Assembly: GCA_023101885.1 (NCBI GenBank)
Contig: JALPQD010000241.1
Span: 2,253,001 to 2,317,000, forward strand
DNA length: 64,000 bases
DNA from: Typhlomys cinereus
Lineage: Eukaryota > Chordata > Mammalia > Rodentia > Platacanthomyidae
Direction of reading: 5' to 3'
The notes under the pieces were generated by a model that worked only from the letters and a program-made list of their open reading frames with translations, did no database searches and had not been told where the DNA came from. The number at the start of each line of letters is the position of its first letter. Within the stretch, counting starts at the first letter, position 1. A program made the position numbers and the translations under genes. This document shows positions 34,131 to 45,800 of this stretch, piece by piece.

Positions 34131-34619
34131 ATGATTTGACTTTTGACCCCACCATTCACTGGTTGTAAATCACTGGAGCACTCTGAGTTTTTAACTCTAA
34201 AATAGAATGCCATTCAAGTGGTGAGCGCAGTGTTTAAAGGCACCTGTTATGTTGATTGCAATACTGGAAGGCACTGTTAAAAGCTTTATGCAGGAGAGTG
34301 CCATCTGAACACCATTTCATGATAGTATAATTGAACCATCAAAATTTATAGAGTGATAAAATTCAGGAAATGAGCCAGAAAGTCCGTTAGGTGTTATCAA
34401 TACATAGAAGCCACTGCCTTCTCTGGTTGGATGGGAAGCAGAAGGTAATGGAAGCATTTCACATCCTGAGATAAGATGTAGATTCTTTTCTTCCCTCTTC
34501 CTGATTTTGTTTTGTAAATCTACTTTCAAGCAGATGGCCACATACAGATTTCCTCTATAGAATTGCTTGCTCTACCTGCAGGAGTAAGGCCACATTTTCT
34601 TTCTAAAAGTCAATAGTCA
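34131..34619. other. gene-free DNA
   Basis: Nothing firm. A faint SINE-like stretch near 34200-34310. Confidence 0.35.
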
Positions 34620-34858
34620 GGACTAGGGAGATGGCTCAGTAAGTAAAGTGCTTGCTGTACAAGCACAGGACCTGAGTTTGAGTCCCAGAAAAATCATGCA
34701 AATAAGTCATGTAAAAACCTGGACATGGTGGTGCACGTGTAATGCCAGCGCTTGGGGGGGGGCTGAGACAACTGCATCCCTGGGACTCACTGTCCAGCCA
34801 GCCTTGCCTAATTGGTGACACTTACGATCCTGAGAGACCCTGCCTGAAATGACATCAA
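34620..34858 (+). mobile_element. B3 SINE
   Basis: GGACTAGGGAGATGGCTCAG head, GACCTGAGTTTGAGTCCC B box, GGTGGTGCACGTGTAATGCC..CAGCCAGCCTTGCCTAATTGG body and GAGAGACCCTGCCTGAAATG. Confidence 0.8.
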
Positions 34859-35028
34859 CCAACCTAATAACCACAGGAAATTCTCATTCTGTTCCTATAT
34901 TTGAGTTTGCATGATCAGATCTACAATTCATTTCTGTCAGCACGAGGAGTGGAAGTGATTTTTACTGCAAAACCACAAGAAGGATTTTATCACCAAATAG
35001 ATATATTTTTAGCCAAAGGTGCACAGAG

Positions 35029-35150
35029 GGGGTTCAGAGAGATAGCCTGTTCACTCGGGTTGATGCCTGGATACCCACGTGGTAGAAGCTGACTTCTGAA
35101 AGTTGTCCTCTGACCTCTACCTATGCATCATGGCATGATTTTCCGCTCTG
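35029..35150 (+). mobile_element. B3-like SINE fragment
   Basis: GGGGTTCAGAGAGATAGCC..CCCACGTGGTAGAAGCTGAC..GTTGTCCTCTGACCTCTACC..CATCATGGCATG follows the B3 head-to-tail order with the middle missing. Confidence 0.55.
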
Positions 35151-35172
35151 TCTTTTTGTTTCTCTCTAGTAA

Positions 35173-35190
35173 CTAAAATAAGTTCTTTTT
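35173..35190. repeat. left TSD of the L1 pair
   Basis: CTAAAATAAGTTCTTTTT (18 bp), repeated exactly at 48404-48421. The right copy is followed by AAAA, giving the L1 endonuclease target TTTT/AA for a minus-strand insertion. Confidence 0.85.
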
Positions 35191-35212
35191 TTTAAATTTT
35201 TTTTTATTTTCC

Positions 35213-35454
35213 TTCCACTTTATTTTGACAGGATCACATTCTACAATCCAAGTTAGTCTAGAACTCCCACCCACCTCATTTAAGACTCATTTTGTCTTCC
35301 TGAGGAAGCCAGCCTTTTTACATAATTTAGTGACTATCTTGATCATCTTTTTCAGTCAAAAAAAAAAAACCTTTGTCTTAGAGTCTATTTCATCTGATAT
35401 AAATATAATTATTTCACCTTTCATTTGATTAGATCAGATTCTTAAGACTTTTTC
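35213..35454 (-). mobile_element. candidate 3'-transduced flank of L1 copy X
   Basis: Between the outer A-tail and the L1 3' UTR lies DNA absent from all other L1 copies here. On the L1 strand it ends with AATAAA (plus-strand TTTATT at 35219-35224) about 10 nt before the A-rich tail. Part of it (about 35345-35440) resembles an ancient L1 ORF2 scrap (CTTAGAGTCTATTTCATCTG). Because it lies inside the outer TSD it arrived with X. Known behaviour: L1 read-through to a downstream poly(A) signal. Confidence 0.65.
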
Positions 35455-36436
35455 TATTATTATTTTTTTTATTAAAAATTTAATTATACATTTTAAAATT
35501 TTTTACCAGTTCCCTCCCTCCCCCCTCCTCCCTCTCCCCTTCCCCCAGTGCCTCCCCCCCAATTCCCAGAGAGTCCTTTATTGTGTACGCCTAACTCTCC
35601 ACTGGGTCCTCCTCTCCGATGACATATAAGGACCCAGTGGCATTTCCATAAGCCCTTTCTCTTGTTCCCCTTAAGCATAAGATCACTACTATGGCTGTCA
35701 ATCCCTTGCCTCCAGGGGTCTCGGTGCCCTTAACAGATGCTAGACTTTATGAGGGCAACAGTGCACTGGACATTGCGCAGGGCATGCAAAGTCCCATTAT
35801 GATTGCTTTGGCCCCAACTATTGTTGAGAATCTTGCAAATCGTTGCTCCTCCCATCCTTTTGCTCTTACAATCTTACCGCCCCCTCTTCCGCAAATGTCC
35901 CTGAGCTCCAGGATGGGGAGAGATTAGGCTGTCCTAGTTCTATGTGATTGATATAGAGTCTCTGAAGTTCTGGATTGTGGTTTGTTGATTTTCTTTTGCA
36001 GTTTTGCTGCTCCTGCAATTCCCTTCACTCCATTCTGCTGGGCACTGTATGTCACCCCCTGGCCAGAGACAAAAAGCTGTTAAACTGGAGTCTTGTTGTA
36101 ATAGCACATTCAAGGGTAGATGTAATAAGAGTAGGAAACCTCACTGAGGGAGGGGTCCATCACCCATTTGCAAAATGATTACTTTTTATCTGCTAGACTA
36201 TATGCCCTCCCCTTCTGGTGAGATCAGGAAAGAACGTCTGTGAACTTAACCAGGTTTCTCATTACTTACTTGCAGACCTTGATGGAGGCCTATTTTCTCT
36301 GCTGTAACATGGTCTCCTCTCTCCTTGTTTCTGGTGTGGCCTTCCTAACCCATCTCTCTTGTTCATAATCCTTGCAATTACTGTGTTACATAGGTTTACT
36401 TTTGAGTGTCCCAATGTGGGCTGGGCGAGTTTGGTA
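35455..36436 (-). other. 3' UTR of L1 copy X, missing its terminal box
   Basis: It holds the usual 3' UTR blocks and a short polypurine tract (C-rich 35509-35568 on plus). At the very end it changes to AAAAAATTTTAAAATG-like AT-rich sequence where the other copies read GTACCTATTAAGTTTGTATGAG. It also contains AATAAA-like A/T runs. Loss of the native end fits use of a downstream poly(A) site. Confidence 0.75.
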
Positions 36437-39400
36437 CTAGGAGCAACCTATTAGGGAGTACATACGGCGCTTAATTTTCTGGGTTTGGGATACTTCACTT
36501 AATATAATTCTTTCTAATGACATCCATTTCCCAGCAAATTCCAGTAATTCATCATTTTTGATGGCTGAGTAGTACTCCATTGTATAGATGTACCACAGTT
36601 TCCTTATCCACTCGTCAACTGTTGGACATTTAGGTTGATTCCATGACTTTGCTATTGTAAACAGTGCTGCTATGAACATGGTCGAGCTTGTGCTATCGAG
36701 GCGAACCTCTGCTGCATGGGGGGTTATTCCCAAAAGTGGGATAGCAGGGTCATATGGCATTTCAATCTTTAATTTCTTTAAGAATCTCCAGACGGCTCGC
36801 CAGAGTGGCTGTATGAGTCTGCATTCCCACCAACAATGTAGGAGAGTTCCCCTCTCTCCACATCCTCTCCAGCATTTGTCGTTGTTTGTATTGTGGATTT
36901 TTGCCATCCTGACCGGGGTGAGATGATATCTCAGGGAAGTTTTGATTTGCAATTCCCTGATGGCGAAGGAAGTGGAGCATTTTTTAAGATAATTGTTAGA
37001 CATTTTAATTTCATCCCTGGTAAAGTTTCTTTGAAGTTCCAGGGCCCATTTTTTAATTGGGCCAGTGTTTTCCTTGGAGTTTAATTTTCTAAGTTCTTTG
37101 TTCACTCTGGACAGTAGAGCTCTGTCAGATATGTGGTTAGTGAAGATTTTCTCCCATTCTGTGGGTTGCCTTTGAGCTCGTGTGACAATCTCTTTATCTG
37201 AACAGAAGCTCTTCAATTTCACAAGATCCCAACTGTTGAGAGTTGGTAGCAGTGACTGTGCTATTGGATGTCTGTTTAGGAAGTGTTGGCCTAGCCCAAT
37301 CAGCTCGAGGGAGTTCCCTATCCTTTCAACTATGGTTTTTAAAGTCTCTGGCCTGATATCAAGGTCCTTGATCCATTTGGAATTAAGTCTTGTACATGGT
37401 GACAAGTACAGGTCCAGCTTTAATCTTCTGCATGTGGAGATCCAGTTTTGCCAGCACCATTTGTTGAAGATGCTGTTCTTTTTCCATTGGATTCTTTGGG
37501 CCCCTTTGTCAAAGACCAAATGGCTGTAACTTTGTGGGCTTATATCTGGGTCTTCAATCCTTATCCATTGATCTGTGTGTCTATTTTGGAGCCAGTACCA
37601 GGCTGTCTTTATAACTATGGATTTGTAGTATAGACTTAGGTTTGGTATGGTAATACCTCCAGCTGTGTTTTTGTTACTCAGGATTGTTTTTGCTATCCTG
37701 GGTCTTTTGTGCCTCCATATGAACTTTGAGATTGTTTGGTCAACTTCTTTGAAGAATTGCTTTGGGATTTTGATTGGTATAGCATTGAATCTGTATATTG
37801 CCTTTGGTAGGATGGTCATTTTTACAATGTTGATTCTGCCAATCCAGGAACAAGGGAGGTCTTTCCACCTTCTGGTGTCTTCTGCAATTTCTTTCTTTAG
37901 GGTTTTAAATTTTTCATTGTAAAGGTCTTTTACCTCCTTAGTTAGGTTTATACCAAGGTATTTCATTTTTTTAGGGGTTATAGTAAATGGCATGGTTTCT
38001 CTCAAGGCTTTTTCACTTCTTTCATTCTGGGCATATAGGAAGGCCTCTGATTTTTGCACATTTATTTTGTATCCTGCCACCCTGCTGAACTTCTCAATTA
38101 GTTCCAGGAGCTTCCTGGTGGAGTTTTTGGGATCACTCAGGTATAAGATCATGTCATCTGCAAATAGGGATAGCTTGATTTCTTCCTTGCTGATTTGAAT
38201 CCCTCTTATGTCCCTTTCTTGTCTTATGGCTTCAGCTAAGACTTCAAGTACAATATTGAATAGAAGTGGTGAGAGTGGACAGCCTTGTCTAGTTCCTGAT
38301 TGAAGTGGGAATGCTTCCAATTGTTCCCCATTGAGCATAATCCTTGCTGTGGGCTTGTTGTATACAGCTTTTATTATACTGATAAAGGTTCCTTCCATTC
38401 CTACTGTCTCTAGTGTTTTGATCATAAAAGGCTGTTGGATCTTGTCAAAGGCTTTTTCTGCATCTATTGAGAGTATCATGTGGTCTTGGACTTTGGACTG
38501 GTTTACATGATGAATTACATTTATTGATTTGCGTATGTTGAACCAACCTTGTGTGCCGGGGATGAAGCCTACTTGGTCTCCATGAATGATCTTTTTAATA
38601 TGTTTTTGAATCCGATTTGCTAAGACTTTGTTGAGAATCTTTGCGTCTGTGTTCATCAGGGAGATCGGCCTATAGTTTTCTTTTTTAAGTGAATCTTTAT
38701 TAGGTTTTGGGATTAAAACGATATTAGCTTCATAGAAGGAATTTGGTAGTGTTCCTTCCTTTGCTATTTGATGGAACAGTTTAAGGAGTATTGGTGTTAT
38801 TAACTCCTTAAATGTCTGGTAGAACTCTATGCTGAATCCATCTGGTCCAGGACATTTTTTGGTGGGAAGATTCTAGATTACTTCCTCAATTTCCTTATAT
38901 GTTATAGGACTATTTAAATAATTCACAACTTCCTGATTCAATTTAGGTAAGTTGTGTTTACTTAGAAATTCATCCATCTCTTTCATGTTGTCAAACTTCA
39001 CAGAGTATAAGTTTTTGAAATATGATGTTATAATTCTCTGGATTTCTTGGGTATCAGTAGTGATAACTCCATGTTCATTTCTAATTTTGTTAATTTGGGT
39101 TTTCTCTCTCTTGCTTTTGGTTAGTTTAGCTAGGGGTGTATCAATCTTGTTGATTTTTTCAAAGAACCAGCTTTTTGACTGGTTGATTTTTTCTATCGTT
39201 TTCTTAGTCTCGATTTCAGATATTTCTCCCCTTATTTTGCTAATCTCTTCTCTTCTACTGCTTTTGGGATCAGATTGCTCTAGTTTCTCTAAAGCTTTAA
39301 GCTGCATTGTTAAGTTGTTTATTTCTGATGTTTCCATTTTTTTGACGTGGGCATTAAGAGCTATGAACTTACCTCTTAGAACAGCTTTCATTGTGTCCCA

Positions 39401-40261
39401 GAGATTTTGGTAAGTTGTATTTTCGTTATCATTCACTTTCAGGAAATCTTGAATTTCCTTTTTAATTTCTTCCTGAATCCAGTTCTCATTCAGCATCATA
39501 GTGTTAAGTTTCCAGGAGTTAGTGTATTTTCTCTTGTTTGATGTGTTGTGGATGTCCAGCTTTAGGCCGTGGTGGTCTGATAGGGCACAGGTTAGAATTT
39601 CAACTTTCTTGTATATGTGTAGATTCATTTTGTGGCCCAATATGTGATCTATTTTGGAGAAAGTTCCGTGTGCTGCTGAGAAAAATGTGTATTCTTTGGA
39701 GCGTGGGTGAAAAGTTTGATAGAGATCTGTGAGGTCCATTTCTTTCAGGGTTTGATTAAGTTCCAAAGTGTCTCTGTTAAGCTTTTGACCTGTTGATCTA
39801 TCCCATGTAGAGAGGGCGGTGTTGAAGTCCCCAAGAATTATCGTTTGGGGGTTGATTTCTTGCTTTAGACGCTTTAGGGTTTTCTTAATGAATGTGGAGG
39901 GGCCCGTATTGGGTGCATATATGTTCAGTATTGTGAAATCTTCCTGGTGAATTGTACCTGTGACTAAAATGTAGTATCCATCCGTGTCTCTTATAATTTT
40001 TTTTGGTTTGAAATCCACTTTGTCTGATAGCATAATGGCTACCCCTGCCTGTTTTCTGCTTCCATTTGCTTGTAGAATTGTTGACCAGCCTTTTATTTTT
40101 AGAGCGTGCCTATCTTTTGTGGTGAGATGGGTTTCCTGCAGGCAACAGATTGATGGATTGTGATTTTTAATCCAAGTTTGTAATCTGTGTCTCTTGATTG
40201 GTGAATTAAGTCCATTAACATTTAGTGTTATAATGGAAAAACTATTTTTAATTCCAGACAT
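36437..40261 (-). pseudogene. L1 ORF2 (endonuclease/reverse transcriptase), one premature TAG
   Basis: ORF2p nicks target DNA and copies L1 RNA by target-primed reverse transcription. One frame runs 1274 codons, close to the usual 1275-1281, and only codon 463 is a stop (TAG, plus 38873-38875). I checked 38657-38872 and found no other stop. Endonuclease residues are all present at positions matching human L1: N14, E43, D145, N147, D205, D229, H230. The reverse transcriptase motif FADD is at 700-703. The C-terminal Cys/His motif CX3CX7HX4C is at 1130, 1134, 1142 and 1147. The stop falls between the endonuclease and reverse transcriptase domains. Copy Y reads TCG (Ser) at this codon, so a single C-to-A change explains it. 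Two long open pieces remain: 462 aa (38873-40261) and 739 aa (36437-38656). Confidence 0.95.
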
Positions 40262-40311
40262 TTATTATGTTTAGTAGCTTTTATAAGTATATTGCTTCGC
40301 TTTTAATGGTG

Positions 40312-41382
40312 TTATATTTGCCTTCTGTTCTCCTGGATATGCCTGTTTTTTTCTTCATGCTTGAGTATCATTTCTAGCAGTTTTTGAAGGCCTGGTTTGG
40401 TGGCCATGTATCCCTTAAAGGTGTCTTTGTGCTGGAAAATTTTTCTTTCTCCCTCGATCATGACTGATAGTTTTGCAGGGTAAATCAGCCTGGGTTGACA
40501 TTTTTGCTCATTCAATACTTGAAGTATGTCTCTCCAAGCTCTTCTTGCTTTTACTGTTTCGACTGAGAAGTCATTTGTTATTTTAATAGGTTTGCCTTTA
40601 AAAGTGACTTGTTTTTTCTCCCTTGAAGCTCTCAGCACCAGTTCTTTATCTTGAATGTGGAGTGTTTTAACTATTATTTGCCGCGGTGTGCTTCTAGTTT
40701 GGTAGTATCTGTTTGGGGTGCGGAATGCCTCTTGTATATGAATGGGCCTCTCTTTTTTTAGATGAGGAAAGTTTTCCTTGATGATCGTTTGAAAAATTTC
40801 CTCAGGGGTGGTATTTTGAGATTCTTGCTCCGGTATTCCATGAATACGCATGTTAGGCTTCTTCAGGGTGTCCCATATCTCTTGGATATTTCTCTCAAGT
40901 ATCTTTTTGGCTTTAACAACCTCTTCCATTGAGCTGGTTAGTACTCCCACTTTATCTTCAAGGTCTGAAATTCTGTTTTCTGCTTCATTAGTTCTGTTGA
41001 TAAGACTCTCTGTGGCGTTCTGGGTTGAAGATAACTTGTCTTTTAGCTCAGTTTTAAACTCTGCTTGAGTTTGTTTTAACTGCTCTAAGCCACTTTTTGT
41101 TTCTTGCACTGTTTTTCTCAACTCTTCCAGATGTCTGTTGTGTTCCTCTTCAAAGCGATTGATTCGATTATGTAATTCCTCCCGGATTTCCTCTTTCATA
41201 GTATTGAACATGGTAATGATCATATTTTGAGAGTCGTTATCCTGGGTCAGGGTTTCTTGGCCTTTTTCCGCGGGTTTGTTCTTGTTGGAGTCTAACATTA
41301 TGGGATTAATTTCTTCAGTGGGAAATTTGTTTACTTGAGTGTTGCTTCTCATGGATTTGCACTTTGACTTTGGCATTGTCAT
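40312..41382 (-). CDS. L1 ORF1 protein, intact
   Basis: ORF1p is the trimeric RNA-binding chaperone that packages L1 RNA in cytoplasmic particles. The frame is 356 aa, normal for rodent L1. Order: acidic/polar N-terminus (1-60), long heptad coiled coil (about 62-172, many E/L/K), an RRM beginning near NMRIHGIPE (177-185), then a C-terminal domain with ARRAWRDIL (279-287) and YPAKLSV (301-307). The listed start is MTMPKSK. The second Met two codons in (41376) aligns with copy Y's MPRSK and may be the true start. ORF2 begins 50 nt downstream, as in other mammalian L1s. No stop or frameshift is seen. Whether it is expressed is unknown. Confidence 0.93.
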   Translation of the reverse strand: MTMPKSKCKSMRSNTQVNKFPTEEINPIMLDSNKNKPAEKGQETLTQDNDSQNMIITMFNTMKEEIREELHNRINRFEEEHNRHLEELRKTVQETKSGLEQLKQTQAEFKTELKDKLSSTQNATESLINRTNEAENRISDLEDKVGVLTSSMEEVVKAKKILERNIQEIWDTLKKPNMRIHGIPEQESQNTTPEEIFQTIIKENFPHLKKERPIHIQEAFRTPNRYYQTRSTPRQIIVKTLHIQDKELVLRASREKKQVTFKGKPIKITNDFSVETVKARRAWRDILQVLNEQKCQPRLIYPAKLSVMIEGERKIFQHKDTFKGYMATKPGLQKLLEMILKHEEKNRHIQENRRQI

Positions 41383-41766
41383 TTTAACTCTTAAGATCTC
41401 TCAATTTCACTAAACTGAATTATTTGGCCTGGGGTACTGGTGGGCGGGCCCAAACGGGGACTTACCTAGGGCGCGGGGTGAGGCCCGGGTGGACCGTGTG
41501 CGTGTCCCGACCAGCGGACTGGGGTGGGGTGAAAAGGGAGGATGGGCGCGTGGGCGTGGAGCTATTTAACTCGAGGGCAGCTGGGGCGGGGCCGGGCGCA
41601 GGGGGAGGTCCTCCTCGTCCCTCGTCCCCCGCGTGGCTCCGGCTGGATGGTGGGAGTTGGAGCGGGGTCCCTGTGGGCTGACCTGGGGTCCTAGGGCGCG
41701 CGGTGAGGCCCGGGTGGACCTCGCGTACGCGTCCCGTCCGGCGGAGCGGGGTGGGGTGAAAAGGGC
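41383..41766 (-). promoter_or_regulatory. L1 copy X 5' UTR with tandem GC-rich monomers
   Basis: After a short AT-rich leader next to ORF1 (41383-41428), the sequence becomes CpG-rich. A block starting CTAGGGCGCGGGGTGAGGCC (41466) recurs as CTAGGGCGCGCGGTGAGGCC (41691), a 225-bp period. About 75 bp of each are near-identical through GGTGGGGTGAAAAGGG. The outer monomer is cut at 41766. This resembles the tandem promoter monomers of mouse L1 families, though the sequence itself is not one I recognise. Confidence 0.8.
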
Positions 41767-41782
41767 AAGTTCTTTTTTTTTT

Positions 41783-42876
41783 AAACATTTTTTTATTATT
41801 ATTTCCGCTCATACAAACTTAGTAGGTACACCGGTTCCCTCTTTCCCTCCTCCTCCCCCTGACCCCCCTGCTCCCCCTTCCTCAGTGCCTCCCCCCCAAT
41901 CCCTGGAGAATCCTTTAATGTGCCTGCCAGTCTTTCCTCTGGGCTCTCCTCTCCGATGACGTACAAAGACCCAGTGGCATTCCCCTGAATCCTATCCTGT
42001 GTTCCCCTTAAGCATAGGAACACTACTGTGGCTGTCAATCCCTTGCCTCCAAGGATCTTGGTGTCTTTAGCAAATGCTAGACTTTGTGGGTTAATAGTGT
42101 GTTGGACGTTGTGCAGGGCATGCAAAATCCAATTATGATTGCTTCGGCCCTAACTTGTGTGGAGTATCTTGCATATCATTGCTCCTACCATCCTTGTGCT
42201 CTTACAATCTTACTGTCCCCTCTTCCGCAAATTTCCCTGAGCTTCAGGATGGGGAGAGATTAGGCTGGCCTAGTACTAGGTGGTTTATATAGAGTCTCTG
42301 AAGTTCTGGATTATGGTTTGTTGATTTTCTTTTGCAGTTTTGCTGCTCCTGCAATGCCCTTCACTCCATCCTGATGGGTATTGTATGTCACCCCCTGGCC
42401 AGAGACAAAAAGCTGTTAAACTAGAGTCTTGTTATAAGAGCCCATTCAAAGGTAGATGTAATAAAAGTAGGAAACCACAGTGAGGGAGGGGTCAATCACC
42501 CATTTGCAAAATGGTTACTTTTTATCTGCCAGACTATATGCCCTCCCCTTCTGGTGAGATCATACCCCCTCAGTTATAAATGATGAGGAATGAACGTTTG
42601 TGAACTTAACCAGATGTCTCATTACTTACTTGCAGTCCTTGATGGAGGCCTATTTTCAATGCTGTAAATGGTCCCCTCTCTCTTTGTTTCTGGTGTGGCC
42701 CTCCTATCCCATCTCTCCTGTTCATAATCCTTGCAATTACTATAGGAATTACAGAGATTTATCTTTGAGTGTCTCTAGGTGGGCTGGGTGGGTTTGGTAC
42801 TAGGAGCCACCTATTAGGGAGTACATATGGCGCTTAATTTTCTGGGTCTGGGATACTTCACTTAATATAATTGTTT
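41783..42876 (-). other. 3' UTR of L1 copy Y
   Basis: It has the standard blocks of this family: terminal box, C/T-rich tract, CCAATCCCTGGAGAATCC, a GTCAATCCCTTGCCTCCAAG block and ATTGTATGTCACCCCCTGG, matching the 3' UTRs at 9709, 21279 and 35455. It serves as the intact reference against which X's altered 3' end is seen. Confidence 0.88.
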
Positions 42877-45800
42877 CTATGACATCCATTTCCTGGCAAA
42901 TTCCAGTAATTCATCATTTTTGATGGCTGAGTAGTACTCCAATGTATAGATGTACCACATTTTACTTATCCACTCGTCAACTGTTGGACATTTGGGTTGA
43001 TTCCATGACTTTACTATTGTAAACAGTGCTGCTATGAACATGGTTGTGCTTGTGCTATCAAAGTGATTTTTTGCTGTATGTGGGGTTATTCCCAAAAGTG
43101 GAATAACAGGGTCATATGGCATTTCAATCTTTAATTTCTTTAAGAATCTCCAGACGGCTCGCCAGAGTGGTTGTATGAGCCTGCATTCCCACCAGCAATG
43201 TAGGAGAGTTCTCCTCTCTCCATATCCTCTCAAACATTTGTTGTTTGTATTGTGAATTTTTGCCATCCTAACTGGGGTGAGATGATATCTCAGGGAAGTT
43301 TTGATTTGCATTTCCCTGATGGCTGAAGAAGAGGAGCATTTTTTCAGATATTTGTTAGACATTTTAATTTCATCCCTGGTAAAGTTTCTTTTAAGTTCCA
43401 GGGCCCATTTTTTAATTGGGCCATTAGTTTCCTTGGTGTTTAGTTTTCTAAGTTCTTTGTGCACTCTGGATAGTAGAGCTCTATCCTGTGGTATGTGGTT
43501 AGTGAAGATTTTCTCCCATTCTGTGGGTTGCCTTTGAGCTCGTGTTACAATCTCTTTATCTGAACAGAAGCTCTTTAATTTCACAGATCCCAACTGTTGA
43601 GAGTTGGTAGCAGTGACTGTGCCATTGGATGTTTGGTTAGGAACTGTTGGCCTAGCCCAATCAGCTCGAGGGAGTTCCCTATCCTTTCAACTATGGGTTT
43701 TATAGTCTCTGGCCTTGATCCATTTGGAATTAAGCCTTGTACATGGTGACAAGTACGGGTCCAGCTTTAATCTTCTGTATGTGGAGATCCAGTTTTGCCA
43801 GCACCATTTGGAAGATACTGTTCTTTTTCCATTGGATTTTTTGGGCCCCTTTGTCAAAACCAAACGGCTGTACTTTTGTGGGCTTATGTCTGGGTCTTCA
43901 ATCCTTATCCATTGATCTGTGTGTCTATTTTGGAGCCAGTACCAGGCTGTTTTTATAACTATGGATTTGTAGTATAGACTAAGGTTTGGTATGGTGATAC
44001 CTCCAGCAGTGTTTTTGTTACTCAGGATTGTCTTTGCTATCCCGGGTCTTTTGTGGCTCCATATGAATTTTGAGATTGTTTGGTCAACTTCTTTAAAGAA
44101 TTGCTTTGGGATTTTAATTGGCATAGCATTGAATTTGTATATTGCCTTTGGTAGTATGGTCATTTTTACGATGTTGATTCTGCCAATCCATGAGCATGGG
44201 AGGTCTTTCCACCTTCTGGTGTCTTCTGCAATTTCTTTCTTTAGGGTTTTAAAGTTTTCATTGTAAAGGTCTTTTACCTCCTTGGTTAGGTTTATACCAA
44301 AGTATTTCATTTTTTTAGGGGCTATAGTAAATGGAATTGTTTCTCTCAAGGCTTTTTCACTTCTTTCATTCTGCACATATAGGAAGCCACTGATTTTTGT
44401 ACATTTATTTTGTATCCTGCAACCCTGCTGAACTTCTCAATTAGTTCCAGGAGCTTCCTGGTGGAGTTTTTGGGATCACTCAGGTATAAGATCATGTCAT
44501 CTGCAAATAGGGATAGCTTGACCTCTTCTTTGCTGATTTGAATCCCTCTTATGTCCCTTTCTTGTCTTATGGCTTCAGCTAAGACTTCAAGTACAATATT
44601 GAATAGAAGTGGTGAGAGTGGACAGCCTTGTCTAGTTCCTGATCGAAGTGGGAATGCTTCCAATTGTTTCCCATTGAGCATAATCCTTGCTGTGGGCTTG
44701 CTGTACACAGCTTTTATTATATTGATGAAGTTTCCTTCCATTCCTACTGTCTTTAGTGTTTTGATCATAAAAGGCTGTTGGATCTTGTCAAAAGGTTTTT
44801 CTGCATCTATGGAGAGTATCATGTGGTCTTGGACTTTGGATTGGTTTATGTGATGAATTACATTTATTGATTTGTGTATGTTGAACCAATCTTGTGTGCC
44901 TGGGATGAAGCCTACTTGGTCCCCGTGAATGATCTTTTTGATATGTTTTTGAATCCGATTTGCTAAGACTTTGTTGAGAATCTTTGCGTCTGTGTTCATC
45001 AGAGACATTGGCCTATAGTTTTCTTTTTTAAATGAATCTTTATTAGGTTTTGGGATTAAAACGATATTAGTAGTATTCCTTCTTTTGCTATTTGATGGAA
45101 CAGTTTAAGGAGTATTAGTGTTATTAACTCCTTAAATGTCTGGTAGAACTCTGTGCTGAATCCATCTGGTCCAGGACATTTTTTGGTGGGAAGATTCGAG
45201 GTTACTTCTTCAATTTCCTCATATGTTATAGGACTATTTAAATAATTCACAACTTCCTGATTCAATTTAGGTAAGTTGTGTTTACTTAGAAATTCATCCA
45301 TCTCTTTCATGTTGTCAAACTTCACAGAGTATAAGTTTTTGAAATATGATGTTATAATTCTCTGGGTTTCTTGGGTATCAGTAGTGATAACTCCATGTTC
45401 ATTTCTAATTTTGTTAATTTGGGTTTTCTCTCTCTTGCTTTTGGTTAATTTAGCTAGGGGGTGTATCAATCATTGATTTTTTTCAAAGAACCAGCTTTTT
45501 GACTGGTTGATTTTCTCTATCGTTTTCCTAATCTCGATTTCAGATATTTCTCCCCTTGTTTTGCTAATTTCCTCTCTTCTACTACTTTTGGGATCAGATT
45601 GCTCTAGTTTCTCTAAAGCTTTAAGCTGTATTGTTAAGTTGTTTATTTCTGATGTTTCCATTTTTTTGATGTAGGCATTAAGAGCTATGAACTTATCTCT
45701 TAGGACAGCTTTCATTGTGTCCCAGAGATTTTGGTAAGTTGTAGTTTCATTATTGTTCGCTTTCAGGAAATCTTGAATTTCTTCCTGAATCCAGTTCTCA

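Larger units (their letters stand above)
35194..41766 (-). mobile_element. L1 copy X: near full-length, with 3' transduction
   Basis: Minus-strand LINE-1 of about 6.6 kb: A-rich tail (35191-35212 as T on plus), about 240 bp of non-L1-3' UTR DNA, 3' UTR (about 35455-36436), ORF2 (36437-40261, one internal stop), a 50-nt spacer, ORF1 (40312-41382) and a GC-rich 5' UTR (41383-41766). A 14-bp TSD, AAGTTCTTTTTTTT, at 35180-35193 and 41767-41780 brackets it. It sits in the tail junction of copy Y and is better preserved, so it is younger. ORF1 is open but ORF2 has a premature stop, so it is not autonomous as it stands. Confidence 0.92.

Noticed and set aside
37182..39732. Plus-strand frames opposite L1 ORF2
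   Set aside because: Antisense shadows of the minus-strand reverse transcriptase frame. They recur at the equivalent places in copy Y.
41424..41766. Second CpG island as a host gene promoter
   Set aside because: It lies inside L1 copy X upstream of ORF1, inside the TSDs, and has L1-type tandem monomers.
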